This document shows positions 46,118 to 59,784 of a stretch of 64,000 nucleotides of DNA, in pieces. Under the pieces are notes generated by a model that worked only from the letters and a program-made list of their open reading frames with translations, was not told where the DNA came from and did not search any database. The position numbers and the translations under genes were made by a program. This DNA comes from Chrysopilus asiliformis (taxonomy: Eukaryota > Arthropoda > Insecta > Diptera > Rhagionidae). The first letter of the stretch is position 1, and every line of letters begins with the position of its first letter. The stretch spans positions 43,423,090 to 43,487,089 of the forward strand of contig OZ035963.1 of the NCBI GenBank assembly GCA_964034945.1. Direction: 5' to 3'.

Positions 46118-49103
46118 ATATTGTACAACTAAATCTAAATCATTGCGAGGTGGCACAGGACTTGCTGTCACAGACTATCTACGAAACGGGAGCGGACATT
46201 GCTATAATAAGCGAACAATACAGGAACCTAAACAACAGTGTATGGCTGAAAGATAAAACGGGTAAAGCAGCAATATGGGCATGCGGAAACCGTGCAATAC
46301 AAGAGGCAATGGCAGACCCTGCTGAAGGTTTTACAAAAGCGAAAATTGGCGGAATCTACTTCTATAGCTGCTACGCCCCACCGAGTGCAACAATTCCAGA
46401 ATATAAGCTAATGTTAGACCACCTAGTCTCAGACGCAGTAGGACATAATCCAAAAATCATTGCTGGCGATTTTAACGCGTGGGCGATTGATTGGGGGAGC
46501 CGAACAACAAATGAGAGAGGCCGCATCTTACTAGAGGCCTTTTCTCAACTGGATGTAGTTCTTGCTAACAGTGGAGGAGTAAATACCTTCAGAAAGGGGG
46601 AAGCAGGGTCGATAGTGGACCTTACGTTCGTAAGCAATGGCTTGGCGAAAGACTTAGAATGGCTGGTCAGCGAACACTATACTCACAGCGACCATCAAGC
46701 TATCATCTACACAGTAGGTGCTAGAAACCCCACGAGGCAGACACTGGTTAGGAAAGCTGGTTCTAATGGTTGGGCGATAAAAGCGATCGACGAAGATGCC
46801 TTCATAGAAGTCCTACGGCAACAGGAAGAGCTGAGTGGAACTGCCTCAGAGAAAGCGAAACAAATCGTACTATCGCTAGAAAACGCTTGCGATGCCTCCA
46901 TGCCAAGACGCAGACCAGCCCCAAAAAGGAAGGCGAATTACTGGTGGAACCTCGAGATAAAAGAACTGAGAACTGAATGTCTTCGAGCCAGAAGGCACAG
47001 CCAACGTGGCATTGGCAAGGCAGATTTCGAATCGCGGCAGCAGATATATAAACTGGCACGAAAAAACCTCCAACTAGCCATCGTTAAAAGTAAACGAGAG
47101 AGTTTTACGCAACTGTGCGAGGAAGCTAACCAAAACCCATGGGGCGGTGCATACAAGGTAGTGATGTCCAGGCTCAAGGGCAAAAGATCTCCGCAAGTTA
47201 CATGCCCCCTCCTGCTGAAGGAAATAATTTCATCCTTATTCCCTCAGAATCACGAAAAAAATTATCACCCCGATAGAGCAATAGAGGCAGCTGACATACC
47301 TGCAGTCACAAACGAGGAGATACTAGAGACCTGCAAAAAGATAGGGGATAACAAGGCGCCAGGCCTAGATGGAATACCAAATAAGGCCCTCAAACTCGCG
47401 ATAAAGTCTGCGCCTGGCATGTTCACAAATGCGTTTAGTGCATGCTTACTAGAGGGAGTTTTTCCTGAACTCTGGAAAAGGCAGAAGCTGATCCTTATCC
47501 CAAAGCCCAACAAACGTGTGGGCGAACCTTCATCCTACCGCCCTATATGCCTGCTGGATACGATAGGTAAGATGCTTGAGCGTGTCATTTACAATAGACT
47601 ATTGCCAATAATTGAAGCTAAAGATGGTATGTCCGACCACCAGTTCGGATTTCGCAAAGCACGGTCCACGATTGAAGCAATCAACACAGTAGTAGACATA
47701 GCAAAAAGTGCTGTAGAAGGAAGAGGAGCATCCCAAAAATACTGCGCAGTGGTAACGCTCGACATAAAAAATGCGTTTAACTCAGCGAAATGGATCCACA
47801 TAATCAACTCTTTATCAAAGCTGGGCGTACCTGACTACATGTTGAACATTGTACGAAGCTATTTCTCGAATAGAGAGTTGCTCTATGATACAGATAACGG
47901 TCCAAAAGTGTACGAAGTTACTGCAGGAGTTCCTCAAGGGTCTGTGCTCGGGCGCTATTATGGAACGTGATGTATAATGGACTGTTAACAATACCTGTGC
48001 CTGAGGAAGTCAGCATCATAGGATTCGCAGATGATATAGCAGTGGTGGTGGCAGCACGTCACCTGGATGAAGTGGAAATATATGCGAATGAGACCATGGG
48101 GTCAATCAATAACTGGTTAGAGGCCGTTGGACTAGAGCTGGCGGAACAAAAGACGGAGGCAGTCCTTATTAGCAAACGGAGAAAAAAGGACACAATTAAA
48201 GTCACCGTAGGAAGCCACACAATCACGTCTAAAGATGCCATAAAATACCTGGGAGTGATGATTGACAGAAAACTAAGCTTCAAGCCACACCTGAAATACG
48301 CAGCCGATAAAGCATCTACTGTCAGCAACGCGCTCGCGAGGATGATGCCTAATATCGGAGGCCCGCGTCAGAGTAGAAGATTTCTCACCTCTACAGTGGT
48401 AAGCTTTATTATTCTGTATGCAGCACCAGTATGGGCAAGGGTGACAAGCAATAAGGTGATACAAAAAACGGTGGGACCAGCGTATAGGTTAAGCGCCCTT
48501 CGAGTAATTTGTGCCTATCGAACAACATCTGACCAGGCAGCGTGCGTAATTGCTGGAATGATCCCTGTGGATATATTAGCAGATGAAATGTACCGTTTGT
48601 ACGAAGGGAGGCGTAATAATCCAAATGTGAATAGGAAAGAAATAAGAAAGGAAGAGCGCAAGCAGTCCATACAACAGTGGCAGAGAAGATGGGAGCAAGC
48701 TGAGAGCGGTCGTTGGACATTTAAACTCATACCAAGTATTTCAGATTGGGTTTACCGAAAACATGGGGAGATAAACTTTACACTAACACAGTTTTTAACT
48801 GGACATGGAGGTTTCCGGAAATATTTACATCGCTTCGGACTGGACGACTCACCAGATTGCCCGAGATGTATAGGGTCGTCAGAGAACCCGGAACACGTAT
48901 TGTTCTGTTGCCCAAGGTTTGCTGCGCAAAAAAAAGAACTAGAAGCTGAACTCTCTACCGGACTAACTGTGAATAATCTAATTGGGCAGATGCTTACAAG
49001 TGAAGAGAACTGGAAGGCTGTGGACAAAACATTAAGGTGTATCCAACTTCAGCTAATGGAGGAGGAGCGGCTTAGAAAGGCAGACACACAGGTGTGCAGT
49101 TAA
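46114..49103 (+). pseudogene. R1-type ORF2: endonuclease and reverse transcriptase, one frameshift
   Basis: Frame one runs from ATG 46114 to 47970 (618 residues) and the rest is in the next frame to TAA 49103. The N-terminal endonuclease shows MNIVQLNLNHCEVAQDLL, ISEQYRN, IIAGDFNAWAIDWGS and SDHQAI. Reverse transcriptase has SYRPICLLDTIGKMLE, QFGFRKARST, LDIKNAFNSA, GVPQGSVLG and FADD near 48023-48034. A C-terminal CCHC lies at CPRCIGSSENPEHVLFCC. A one-base loss just after the GSVLG motif (about 47951-47955) shifts the frame, so this copy cannot make full enzyme unless the base is a sequencing error. All other catalytic motifs look intact, so the copy is young. Confidence 0.88.
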
Positions 49104-49228
49104 AACTGACCCCACTCCGTGAAGTAATACCAATCGGCAGTCCCGCGGGGTGAGTGGAAGGAGAAGAAGGTGGTTTTAGCCGGTAAGAATCCGGCATGAC
49201 CGCTCGGTATCTTTCGAAGATTTCCACC

Positions 49229-49232
<4 letters not shown>
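49104..49232 (+). promoter_or_regulatory. R1-type 3' UTR with hairpins (copy C)
   Basis: It contains the 5-bp stem GCCGG/CCGGC with loop TAAGAAT at 49179-49195, in the same place as GTGGG/CCCAC in A, B and D. The conserved phrases GAAGTAAT, GTCCCGCGGGG and TCTTTCGAAGATTTCCACCT follow the same order as the other copies. It is likely the recognition structure for target-primed reverse transcription. Confidence 0.65.
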
Positions 49233-49273
<41 letters not shown>

Positions 49274-49428
49274 CTGACAAACTGACAGACTGACAGACTG
49301 ACAGACTGACAGACTGACAGACTGACAGACTGACAGACTGACAGACTGACAGACTGACAGACTGACAGACTGACAGACTGACAGACTGACAGACTGACAG
49401 ACTGACAGACTGACAGACTGACAGACTG

Positions 49429-49556
49429 ACCGACTGACCGACTGACCGACTGACCGACTGACCGACTGACCGACTGACCGACTGACCGACTGACCGACTG
49501 ACCGACTGACCGACTGACCGACTGACCGACTGACCGACTGACCGACTGACCGACTG
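49429..49556 (+). repeat. Variant block, 16 units of ACCGACTG
   Basis: A single A-to-C change is carried by 16 consecutive units with ordinary units on both sides, which implies local expansion of one mutant unit. Confidence 0.95.
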
Positions 49557-51996
49557 ACAGACTGACAGACTGACAGACTGACAGACTGACAGACTGACAG
49601 ACTGACAGACTGACAGACTGACAGACTGACAGACTGACAGACTGACAGACTGACAGACTGACAGACTGACAGACTGACAGACTGACAGACTGACAGACTG
49701 ACAGACTGACAGACTGACAGACTGACAGACTGACAGACTGACAGACTGACAGACTGACAGACTGACAGACTGACAGACTGACAGACTGACAGACTGACAG
49801 ACTGACAGACTGACAGACTGACAGACTGACAGACTGACAGACTGACAGACTGACAGACTGACAGACTGACAGACTGACAGACTGACAGACTGACAGACTG
49901 ACAGACTGACAGACTGACAGACTGACAGACTGACAGACTGACAGACTGACAGACTGACAGACTGACAGACTGACAGACTGACAGACTGACAGACTGACAG
50001 ACTGACAGACTGACAGACTGACAGACTGACAGACTGACAGACTGACAGACTGACAGACTGACAGACTGACAGACTGACAGACTGACAGACTGACAGACTG
50101 ACAGACTGACAGACTGACAGACTGACAGACTGACAGACTGACAGACTGACAGACTGACAGACTGACAGACTGACAGACTGACAGACTGACAGACTGACAG
50201 ACTGACAGACTGACAGACTGACAGACTGACAGACTGACAGACTGACAGACTGACAGACTGACAGACTGACAGACTGACAGACTGACAGACTGACAGACTG
50301 ACAGACTGACAGACTGACAGACTGACAGACTGACAGACTGACAGACTGACAGACTGACAGACTGACAGACTGACAGACTGACAGACTGACAGACTGACAG
50401 ACTGACAGACTGACAGACTGACAGACTGACAGACTGACAGACTGACAGACTGACAGACTGACAGACTGACAGACTGACAGACTGACAGACTGACAGACTG
50501 ACAGACTGACAGACTGACAGACTGACAGACTGACAGACTGACAGACTGACAGACTGACAGACTGACAGACTGACAGACTGACAGACTGACAGACTGACAG
50601 ACTGACAGACTGACAGACTGACAGACTGACAGACTGACAGACTGACAGACTGACAGACTGACAGACTGACAGACTGACAGACTGACAGACTGACAGACTG
50701 ACAGACTGACAGACTGACAGACTGACAGACTGACAGACTGACAGACTGACAGACTGACAGACTGACAGACTGACAGACTGACAGACTGACAGACTGACAG
50801 ACTGACAGACTGACAGACTGACAGACTGACAGACTGACAGACTGACAGACTGACAGACTGACAGACTGACAGACTGACAGACTGACAGACTGACAGACTG
50901 ACAGACTGACAGACTGACAGACTGACAGACTGACAGACTGACAGACTGACAGACTGACAGACTGACAGACTGACAGACTGACAGACTGACAGACTGACAG
51001 ACTGACAGACTGACAGACTGACAGACTGACAGACTGACAGACTGACAGACTGACAGACTGACAGACTGACAGACTGACAGACTGACAGACTGACAGACTG
51101 ACAGACTGACAGACTGACAGACTGACAGACTGACAGACTGACAGACTGACAGACTGACAGACTGACAGACTGACAGACTGACAGACTGACAGACTGACAG
51201 ACTGACAGACTTACAGACTTACAGACTTACAGACTTACAGACTTACAGACTGACAGACTGACAGACTGACAGACTGACAGACTGACAGACTGACAGACTG
51301 ACAGACTGACAGACTGACAGACTGACAGACTGACAGACTGACAGACTGACAGACTGACAGACTGACAGACTGACAGACTGACAGACTGACAGACTGACAG
51401 ACTGACAGACTGACAGACTGACAGACTGACAGACTGACAGACTGACAGACTGACAGACTGACAGACTGACAGACTGACAGACTGACAGACTGACAGACTG
51501 ACAGACTGACAGACTGACAGACTGACAGACTGACAGACTGACAGACTGACAGACTGACAGACTGACAGACTGACAGACTGACAGACTGACAGACTGACAG
51601 ACTGACAGACTGACAGACTGACAGACTGACAGACTGACAGACTGACAGACTGACAGACTGACAGACTGACAGACTGACAGACTGACAGACTGACAGACTG
51701 ACAGACTGACAGACTGACAGACTGACAGACTGACAGACTGACAGACTGACAGACTGACAGACTGACAGACTGACAGACTGACAGACTGACAGACTGACAG
51801 ACTGACAGACTGACAGACTGACAGACTGACAGACTGACAGACTGACAGACTGACAGACTGACAGACTGACAGACTGACAGACTGACAGACTGACAGACTG
51901 ACAGACTGACAGACTGACAGACTGACAGACTGACAGACTGACAGACTGACAGACTGACAGACTGACAGACTGACAGACTGACAGACTGACAGACTG

Positions 51997-52460
51997 ACAG
52001 GCTGACAGACTGACAGGCTGACAGGCTGACAGGCTGACAGGCTGACAGGCTGACAGGCTGACAGGCTGACAGGCTGACAGGCTGACAGGCTGACAGGCTG
52101 ACAGGCTGACAGGCTGACAGGCTGACAGGCTGACAGGCTGACAGGCTGACAGGCTGACAGGCTGACAGGCTGACAGGCTGACAGGCTGACAGGCTGACAG
52201 GCTGACAGGCTGACAGGCTGACAGGCTGACAGGCTGACAGGCTGACAGGCTGACAGGCTGACAGGCTGACAGGCTGACAGGCTGACAGGCTGACAGGCTG
52301 ACAGGCTGACAGGCTGACAGGCTGACAGGCTGACAGGCTGACAGGCTGACAGGCTGACAGGCTGACAGGCTGACAGGCTGACAGGCTGACAGGCTGACAG
52401 GCTGACAGGCTGACAGGCTGACAGGCTGACAGGCTGACAGGCTGACAGGCTGACAGGCTG
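51997..52460 (+). repeat. Variant block, 57 units of ACAGGCTG
   Basis: A-to-G change in 57 units, with one unchanged unit after the first. It is the largest homogenised block in the window. Confidence 0.95.
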
Positions 52461-55400
52461 ACAGACTGACAGACTGACAGACTGACAGACTGACAGACTG
52501 ACAGACTGACAGACTGACAGACTGACAGACTGACAGACTGACAGACTGACAGACTGACAGACTGACAGACTGACAGACTGACAGACTGACAGACTGACAG
52601 ACTGACAGACTGACAGACTGACAGACTGACAGACTGACAGACTGACAGACTGACAGACTGACAGACTGACAGACTGACAGACTGACAGACTGACAGACTG
52701 ACAGACTGACAGACTGACAGACTGACAGACTGACAGACTGACAGACTGACAGACTGACAGACTGACAGACTGACAGACTGACAGACTGACAGACTGACAG
52801 ACTGACAGACTGACAGACTGACAGACTGACAGACTGACAGACTGACAGACTGACAGACTGACAGACTGACAGACTGACAGACTGACAGACTGACAGACTG
52901 ACAGACTGACAGACTGACAGACTGACAGACTGACAGACTGACAGACTGACAGACTGACAGACTGACAGACTGACAGACTGACAGACTGACAGACTGACAG
53001 ACTGACAGACTGACAGACTGACAGACTGACAGACTGACAGACTGACAGACTGACAGACTGACAGACTGACAGACTGACAGACTGACAGACTGACAGACTG
53101 ACAGACTGACAGACTGACAGACTGACAGACTGACAGACTGACAGACTGACAGACTGACAGACTGACAGACTGACAGACTGACAGACTGACAGACTGACAG
53201 ACTGACAGACTGACAGACTGACAGACTGACAGACTGACAGACTGACAGACTGACAGACTGACAGACTGACAGACTGACAGACTGACAGACTGACAGACTG
53301 ACAGACTGACAGACTGACAGACTGACAGACTGACAGACTGACAGACTGACAGACTGACAGACTGACAGACTGACAGACTGACAGACTGACAGACTGACAG
53401 ACTGACAGACTGACAGACTGACAGACTGACAGACTGACAGACTGACAGACTGACAGACTGACAGACTGACAGACTGACAGACTGACAGACTGACAGACTG
53501 ACAGACTGACAGACTGACAGACTGACAGACTGACAGACTGACAGACTGACAGACTGACAGACTGACAGACTGACAGACTGACAGACTGACAGACTGACAG
53601 ACTGACAGACTGACAGACTGACAGACTGACAGACTGACAGACTGACAGACTGACAGACTGACAGACTGACAGACTGACAGACTGACAGACTGACAGACTG
53701 ACAGACTGACAGACTGACAGACTGACAGACTGACAGACTGACAGACTGACAGACTGACAGACTGACAGACTGACAGACTGACAGACTGACAGACTGACAG
53801 ACTGACAGACTGACAGACTGACAGACTGACAGACTGACAGACTGACAGACTGACAGACTGACAGACTGACAGACTGACAGACTGACAGACTGACAGACTG
53901 ACAGACTGACAGACTGACAGACTGACAGACTGACAGACTGACAGACTGACAGACTGACAGACTGACAGACTGACAGACTGACAGACTGACAGACTGACAG
54001 ACTGACAGACTGACAGACTGACAGACTGACAGACTGACAGACTGACAGACTGACAGACTGACAGACTGACAGACTGACAGACTGACAGACTGACAGACTG
54101 ACAGACTGACAGACTGACAGACTGACAGACTGACAGACTGACAGACTGACAGACTGACAGACTGACAGACTGACAGACTGACAGACTGACAGACTGACAG
54201 ACTGACAGACTGACAGACTGACAGACTGACAGACTGACAGACTGACAGACTGACAGACTGACAGACTGACAGACTGACAGACTGACAGACTGACAGACTG
54301 ACAGACTGACAGACTGACAGACTGACAGACTGACAGACTGACAGACTGACAGACTGACAGACTGACAGACTGACAGACTGACAGACTGACAGACTGACAG
54401 ACTGACAGACTGACAGACTGACAGACTGACAGACTGACAGACTGACAGACTGACAGACTGACAGACTGACAGACTGACAGACTGACAGACTGACAGACTG
54501 ACAGACTGACAGACTGACAGACTGACAGACTGACAGACTGACAGACTGACAGACTGACAGACTGACAGACTGACAGACTGACAGACTGACAGACTGACAG
54601 ACTGACAGACTGACAGACTGACAGACTGACAGACTGACAGACTGACAGACTGACAGACTGACAGACTGACAGACTGACAGACTGACAGACTGACAGACTG
54701 ACAGACTGACAGACTGACAGACTGACAGACTGACAGACTGACAGACTGACAGACTGACAGACTGACAGACTGACAGACTGACAGACTGACAGACTGACAG
54801 ACTGACAGACTGACAGACTGACAGACTGACAGACTGACAGACTGACAGACTGACAGACTGACAGACTGACAGACTGACAGACTGACAGACTGACAGACTG
54901 ACAGACTGACAGACTGACAGACTGACAGACTGACAGACTGACAGACTGACAGACTGACAGACTGACAGACTGACAGACTGACAGACTGACAGACTGACAG
55001 ACTGACAGACTGACAGACTGACAGACTGACAGACTGACAGACTGACAGACTGACAGACTGACAGACTGACAGACTGACAGACTGACAGACTGACAGACTG
55101 ACAGACTGACAGACTGACAGACTGACAGACTGACAGACTGACAGACTGACAGACTGACAGACTGACAGACTGACAGACTGACAGACTGACAGACTGACAG
55201 ACTGACAGACTGACAGACTGACAGACTGACAGACTGACAGACTGACAGACTGACAGACTGACAGACTGACAGACTGACAGACTGACAGACTGACAGACTG
55301 ACAGACTGACAGACTGACAGACTGACAGACTGACAGACTGACAGACTGACAGACTGACAGACTGACAGACTGACAGACTGACAGACTGACAGACTGACAG

Positions 55401-55932
55401 ACTGACAGACTGACAGACTGACAGACTGACAGACTGACAGACTGACAGACTGACAGACTGACAGACTGACAGACTGACAGACTGACAGACTGACATACTG
55501 ACATACTGACAGACTGACAGACTGACAGACTGACAGACTGACAGACTGACAGACTGACAGACTGACAGACTGACAGACTGACAGACTGACAGACTGACAG
55601 ACTGACAGACTGACAGACTGACAGACTGACAGACTGACAGACTGACAGACTGACAGACTGACAGACTGACAGACTGACAGACTGACAGACTGACAGACTG
55701 ACAGACTGACAGACTGACAGACTGACAGACTGACAGACTGACAGACTGACAGACTGACAGACTGACAGACTGACAGACTGACAGACTGACAGACTGACAG
55801 ACTGACAGACTGACAGACTGACAGACTGACAGACTGACAGACTGACAGACTGACAGACTGACAGACTGACAGACTGACAGACTGACAGACTGACAGACTG
55901 ACAGACTGACAGACTGACAGACTGACAGACTG

Positions 55933-56292
55933 ATTCCCAACATCATGGACTGGGTTAACAGGAAGCACGGCGAAGTGAACTACTATGTCACACAACTATT
56001 AACAGGACATGGTAGCTATCAGTCATACCTGCATAGGTTTAAGATTGCAGATAATCCAGGTTGCACGCACTGTGGTGCACTAACAACCGAGGATGCTGAG
56101 CACGTATTTTTCCACTGCCCGAGGTACCATGGGGCTCGAGCGAAATTGCAAGTCATTTGTAACGAGCTGGTGACCCCAGAAAATATAGTGAAGCATATGC
56201 TCGAAAGCAGAAAGAATTGGGATGCAGTGTGTGACATGGCAGCCTATGTACTGAAGGACCTTGCACAACTGGAGAAAAACAGCAGAACGTAG
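55933..56292 (+). pseudogene. R1-type ORF2 C-terminus (copy D)
   Basis: Same open tail as copy A, including CTHCGALTTEDAEHVFFHC; one residue differs (RYHGARA for RYNGARA). Inactive by truncation. Confidence 0.8.
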
Positions 56293-56428
56293 TGCGAAGA
56301 GGGGCCCTGTAGGCCGCAATCTCTCCCCGCGAAGTAATGCCTAGCGGTGGTCCCGCGGGGAGCAGAAAGAGTGGGGGTGGTTTTAGTGGGTAAAAATCCC
56401 ACACCTCTTTCGAAGATTTCCACCTCCC

Positions 56429-56460
<32 letters not shown>
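55933..56460 (+). mobile_element. 5'-truncated R1-type non-LTR copy D
   Basis: It has the same 5' break point as copy A (ACTG then ATTCCCAACATC), the same ORF2 tail to TAG at 56290-56292 and 28 A before GACTGACAG. It differs from A by AATGGGG to CATGGGG, TCCC in the small stem, and exact loss of the GGCCGC..GCGGCC hairpin (21 bp). The flank after the poly(A) repeats the shortened satellite unit seen after A, so A and D may be one duplicated segment. Confidence 0.9.
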
Positions 56461-56461
<1 letters not shown>

Positions 56462-59400
56462 ACTGACAGACTGACAGACAGACTGACAGACTGACAGACT
56501 GACAGACTGACAGACTGACAGACTGACAGACTGACAGACTGACAGACTGACAGACTGACAGACTGACAGACTGACAGACTGACAGACTGACAGACTGACA
56601 GACTGACAGACTGACAGACTGACAGACTGACAGACTGACAGACTGACAGACTGACAGACTGACAGACTGACAGACTGACAGACTGACAGACTGACAGACT
56701 GACAGACTGACAGACTGACAGACTGACAGACTGACAGACTGACAGACTGACAGACTGACAGACTGACAGACTGACAGACTGACAGACTGACAGACTGACA
56801 GACTGACAGACTGACAGACTGACAGACTGACAGACTGACAGACTGACAGACTGACAGACTGACAGACTGACAGACTGACAGACTGACAGACTGACAGACT
56901 GACAGACTGACAGACTGACAGACTGACAGACTGACAGACTGACAGACTGACAGACTGACAGACTGACAGACTGACAGACTGACAGACTGACAGACTGACA
57001 GACTGACAGACTGACAGACTGACAGACTGACAGACTGACAGACTGACAGACTGACAGACTGACAGACTGACAGACTGACAGACTGACAGACTGACAGACT
57101 GACAGACTGACAGACTGACAGACTGACAGACTGACAGACTGACAGACTGACAGACTGACAGACTGACAGACTGACAGACTGACAGACTGACAGACTGACA
57201 GACTGACAGACTGACAGACTGACAGACTGACAGACTGACAGACTGACAGACTGACAGACTGACAGACTGACAGACTGACAGACTGACAGACTGACAGACT
57301 GACAGACTGACAGACTGACAGACTGACAGACTGACAGACTGACAGACTGACAGACTGACAGACTGACAGACTGACAGACTGACAGACTGACAGACTGACA
57401 GACTGACAGACTGACAGACTGACAGACTGACAGACTGACAGACTGACAGACTGACAGACTGACAGACTGACAGACTGACAGACTGACAGACTGACAGACT
57501 GACAGACTGACAGACTGACAGACTGACAGACTGACAGACTGACAGACTGACAGACTGACAGACTGACAGACTGACAGACTGACAGACTGACAGACTGACA
57601 GACTGACAGACTGACAGACTGACAGACTGACAGACTGACAGACTGACAGACTGACAGACTGACAGACTGACAGACTGACAGACTGACAGACTGACAGACT
57701 GACAGACTGACAGACTGACAGACTGACAGACTGACAGACTGACAGACTGACAGACTGACAGACTGACAGACTGACAGACTGACAGACTGACAGACTGACA
57801 GACTGACAGACTGACAGACTGACAGACTGACAGACTGACAGACTGACAGACTGACAGACTGACAGACTGACAGACTGACAGACTGACAGACTGACAGACT
57901 GACAGACTGACAGACTGACAGACTGACAGACTGACAGACTGACAGACTGACAGACTGACAGACTGACAGACTGACAGACTGACAGACTGACAGACTGACA
58001 GACTGACAGACTGACAGACTGACAGACTGACAGACTGACAGACTGACAGACTGACAGACTGACAGACTGACAGACTGACAGACTGACAGACTGACAGACT
58101 GACAGACTGACAGACTGACAGACTGACAGACTGACAGACTGACAGACTGACAGACTGACAGACTGACAGACTGACAGACTGACAGACTGACAGACTGACA
58201 GACTGACAGACTGACAGACTGACAGACTGACAGACTGACAGACTGACAGACTGACAGACTGACAGACTGACAGACTGACAGACTGACAGACTGACAGACT
58301 GACAGACTGACAGACTGACAGACTGACAGACTGACAGACTGACAGACTGACAGACTGACAGACTGACAGACTGACAGACTGACAGACTGACAGACTGACA
58401 GACTGACAGACTGACAGACTGACAGACTGACAGACTGACAGACTGACAGACTGACAGACTGACAGACTGACAGACTGACAGACTGACAGACTGACAGACT
58501 GACAGACTGACAGACTGACAGACTGACAGACTGACAGACTGACAGACTGACAGACTGACAGACTGACAGACTGACAGACTGACAGACTGACAGACTGACA
58601 GACTGACAGACTGACAGACTGACAGACTGACAGACTGACAGACTGACAGACTGACAGACTGACAGACTGACAGACTGACAGACTGACAGACTGACAGACT
58701 GACAGACTGACAGACTGACAGACTGACAGACTGACAGACTGACAGACTGACAGACTGACAGACTGACAGACTTACAGACTGACAGACTGACAGACTGACA
58801 GACTGACAGACTGACAGACTGACAGACTGACAGACTGACAGACTGACAGACTGACAGACTGACAGACTGACAGACTGACAGACTGACAGACTGACAGACT
58901 GACAGACTGACAGACTGACAGACTGACAGACTGACAGACTGACAGACTGACAGACTGACAGACTGACAGACTGACAGACTGACAGACTGACAGACTGACA
59001 GACTGACAGACTGACAGACTGACAGACTGACAGACTGACAGACTGACAGACTGACAGACTGACAGACTGACAGACTGACAGACTGACAGACTGACAGACT
59101 GACAGACTGACAGACTGACAGACTGACAGACTGACAGACTGACAGACTGACAGACTGACAGACTGACAGACTGACAGACTGACAGACTGACAGACTGACA
59201 GACTGACAGACTGACAGACTGACAGACTGACAGACTGACAGACTGACAGACTGACAGACTGACAGACTGACAGACTGACAGACTGACAGACTGACAGACT
59301 GACAGACTGACAGACTGACAGACTGACAGACTGACAGACTGACAGACTGACAGACTGACAGACTGACAGACTGACAGACTGACAGACTGACAGACTGACA

Positions 59401-59637
59401 GACTGACAGACTGACAGACTGACAGACTGACAGACTGACAGACTGACAGACTGACAGACTGACAGACTGACAGACTGACAGACTGACAGACTGACAGACT
59501 GACAGACTGACAGACTGACAGACTGACAGACTGACAGACTGACAGACTGACAGACTGTCAGACTGTCAGACTGACAGACTGACAGACTGACAGACTGACA
59601 GACTGACAGACTGACAGACTGACAGACTGACAGACTG
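56461..59637 (+). repeat. Satellite array 5, (ACAGACTG)n
   Basis: About 3.2 kb. It begins with the shortened unit (GACAGACAGACTG), has one ACAGACTT near 58771 and two units with ACTGTCAG near 59556-59570. Otherwise it is perfect. Confidence 0.97.
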
Positions 59638-59784
59638 TATTTATTTATTTATTTATTTAATTACATTTCGTCAACAAAAACTGACTATTTAAGCGAGTAA
59701 TACAATTTTTAAAAACAAAAAGAGTAAAAAAAATATATATTTTATACATATGTTCACTAATATGAGCAAAAAAGGAAAAAAAAA

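Larger units (their letters stand above)
45763..49271 (+). mobile_element. R1-type non-LTR retrotransposon, longest copy C
   Basis: It starts GGGGTACGGAGG after ACAGACTG and ends with 39 A before GACTGACA. It includes the C-terminal part of ORF1, all of ORF2 (with one frameshift), a 129-bp 3' UTR and poly(A). ORF1 and ORF2 overlap as ATGA. It is a different subfamily from A, B and D: the tail proteins and 3' UTR are alike in plan but clearly diverged. Only the 5' end is missing. Confidence 0.93.
49272..55932 (+). repeat. Satellite array 4, (ACAGACTG)n with variant blocks
   Basis: About 6.7 kb. It opens GACTGACAAACTG (one variant). It holds 16 ACCGACTG units (49429-49556), five ACAGACTT units (about 51204-51245), 57 ACAGGCTG units (51997-52460) and two ACATACTG units (about 55493-55508). 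Each variant forms a solid run, with one ordinary unit interrupting the longest. Confidence 0.97.

Noticed and set aside
28079..55995. Open frames of 1000-2170 codons on the minus strand through the satellite (SVCQSVSL repeated)
   Set aside because: The octamer has no stop codon on that strand and gives the same octapeptide in all three frames, so length is no evidence of coding. The frames start and end in flanking transposon sequence.
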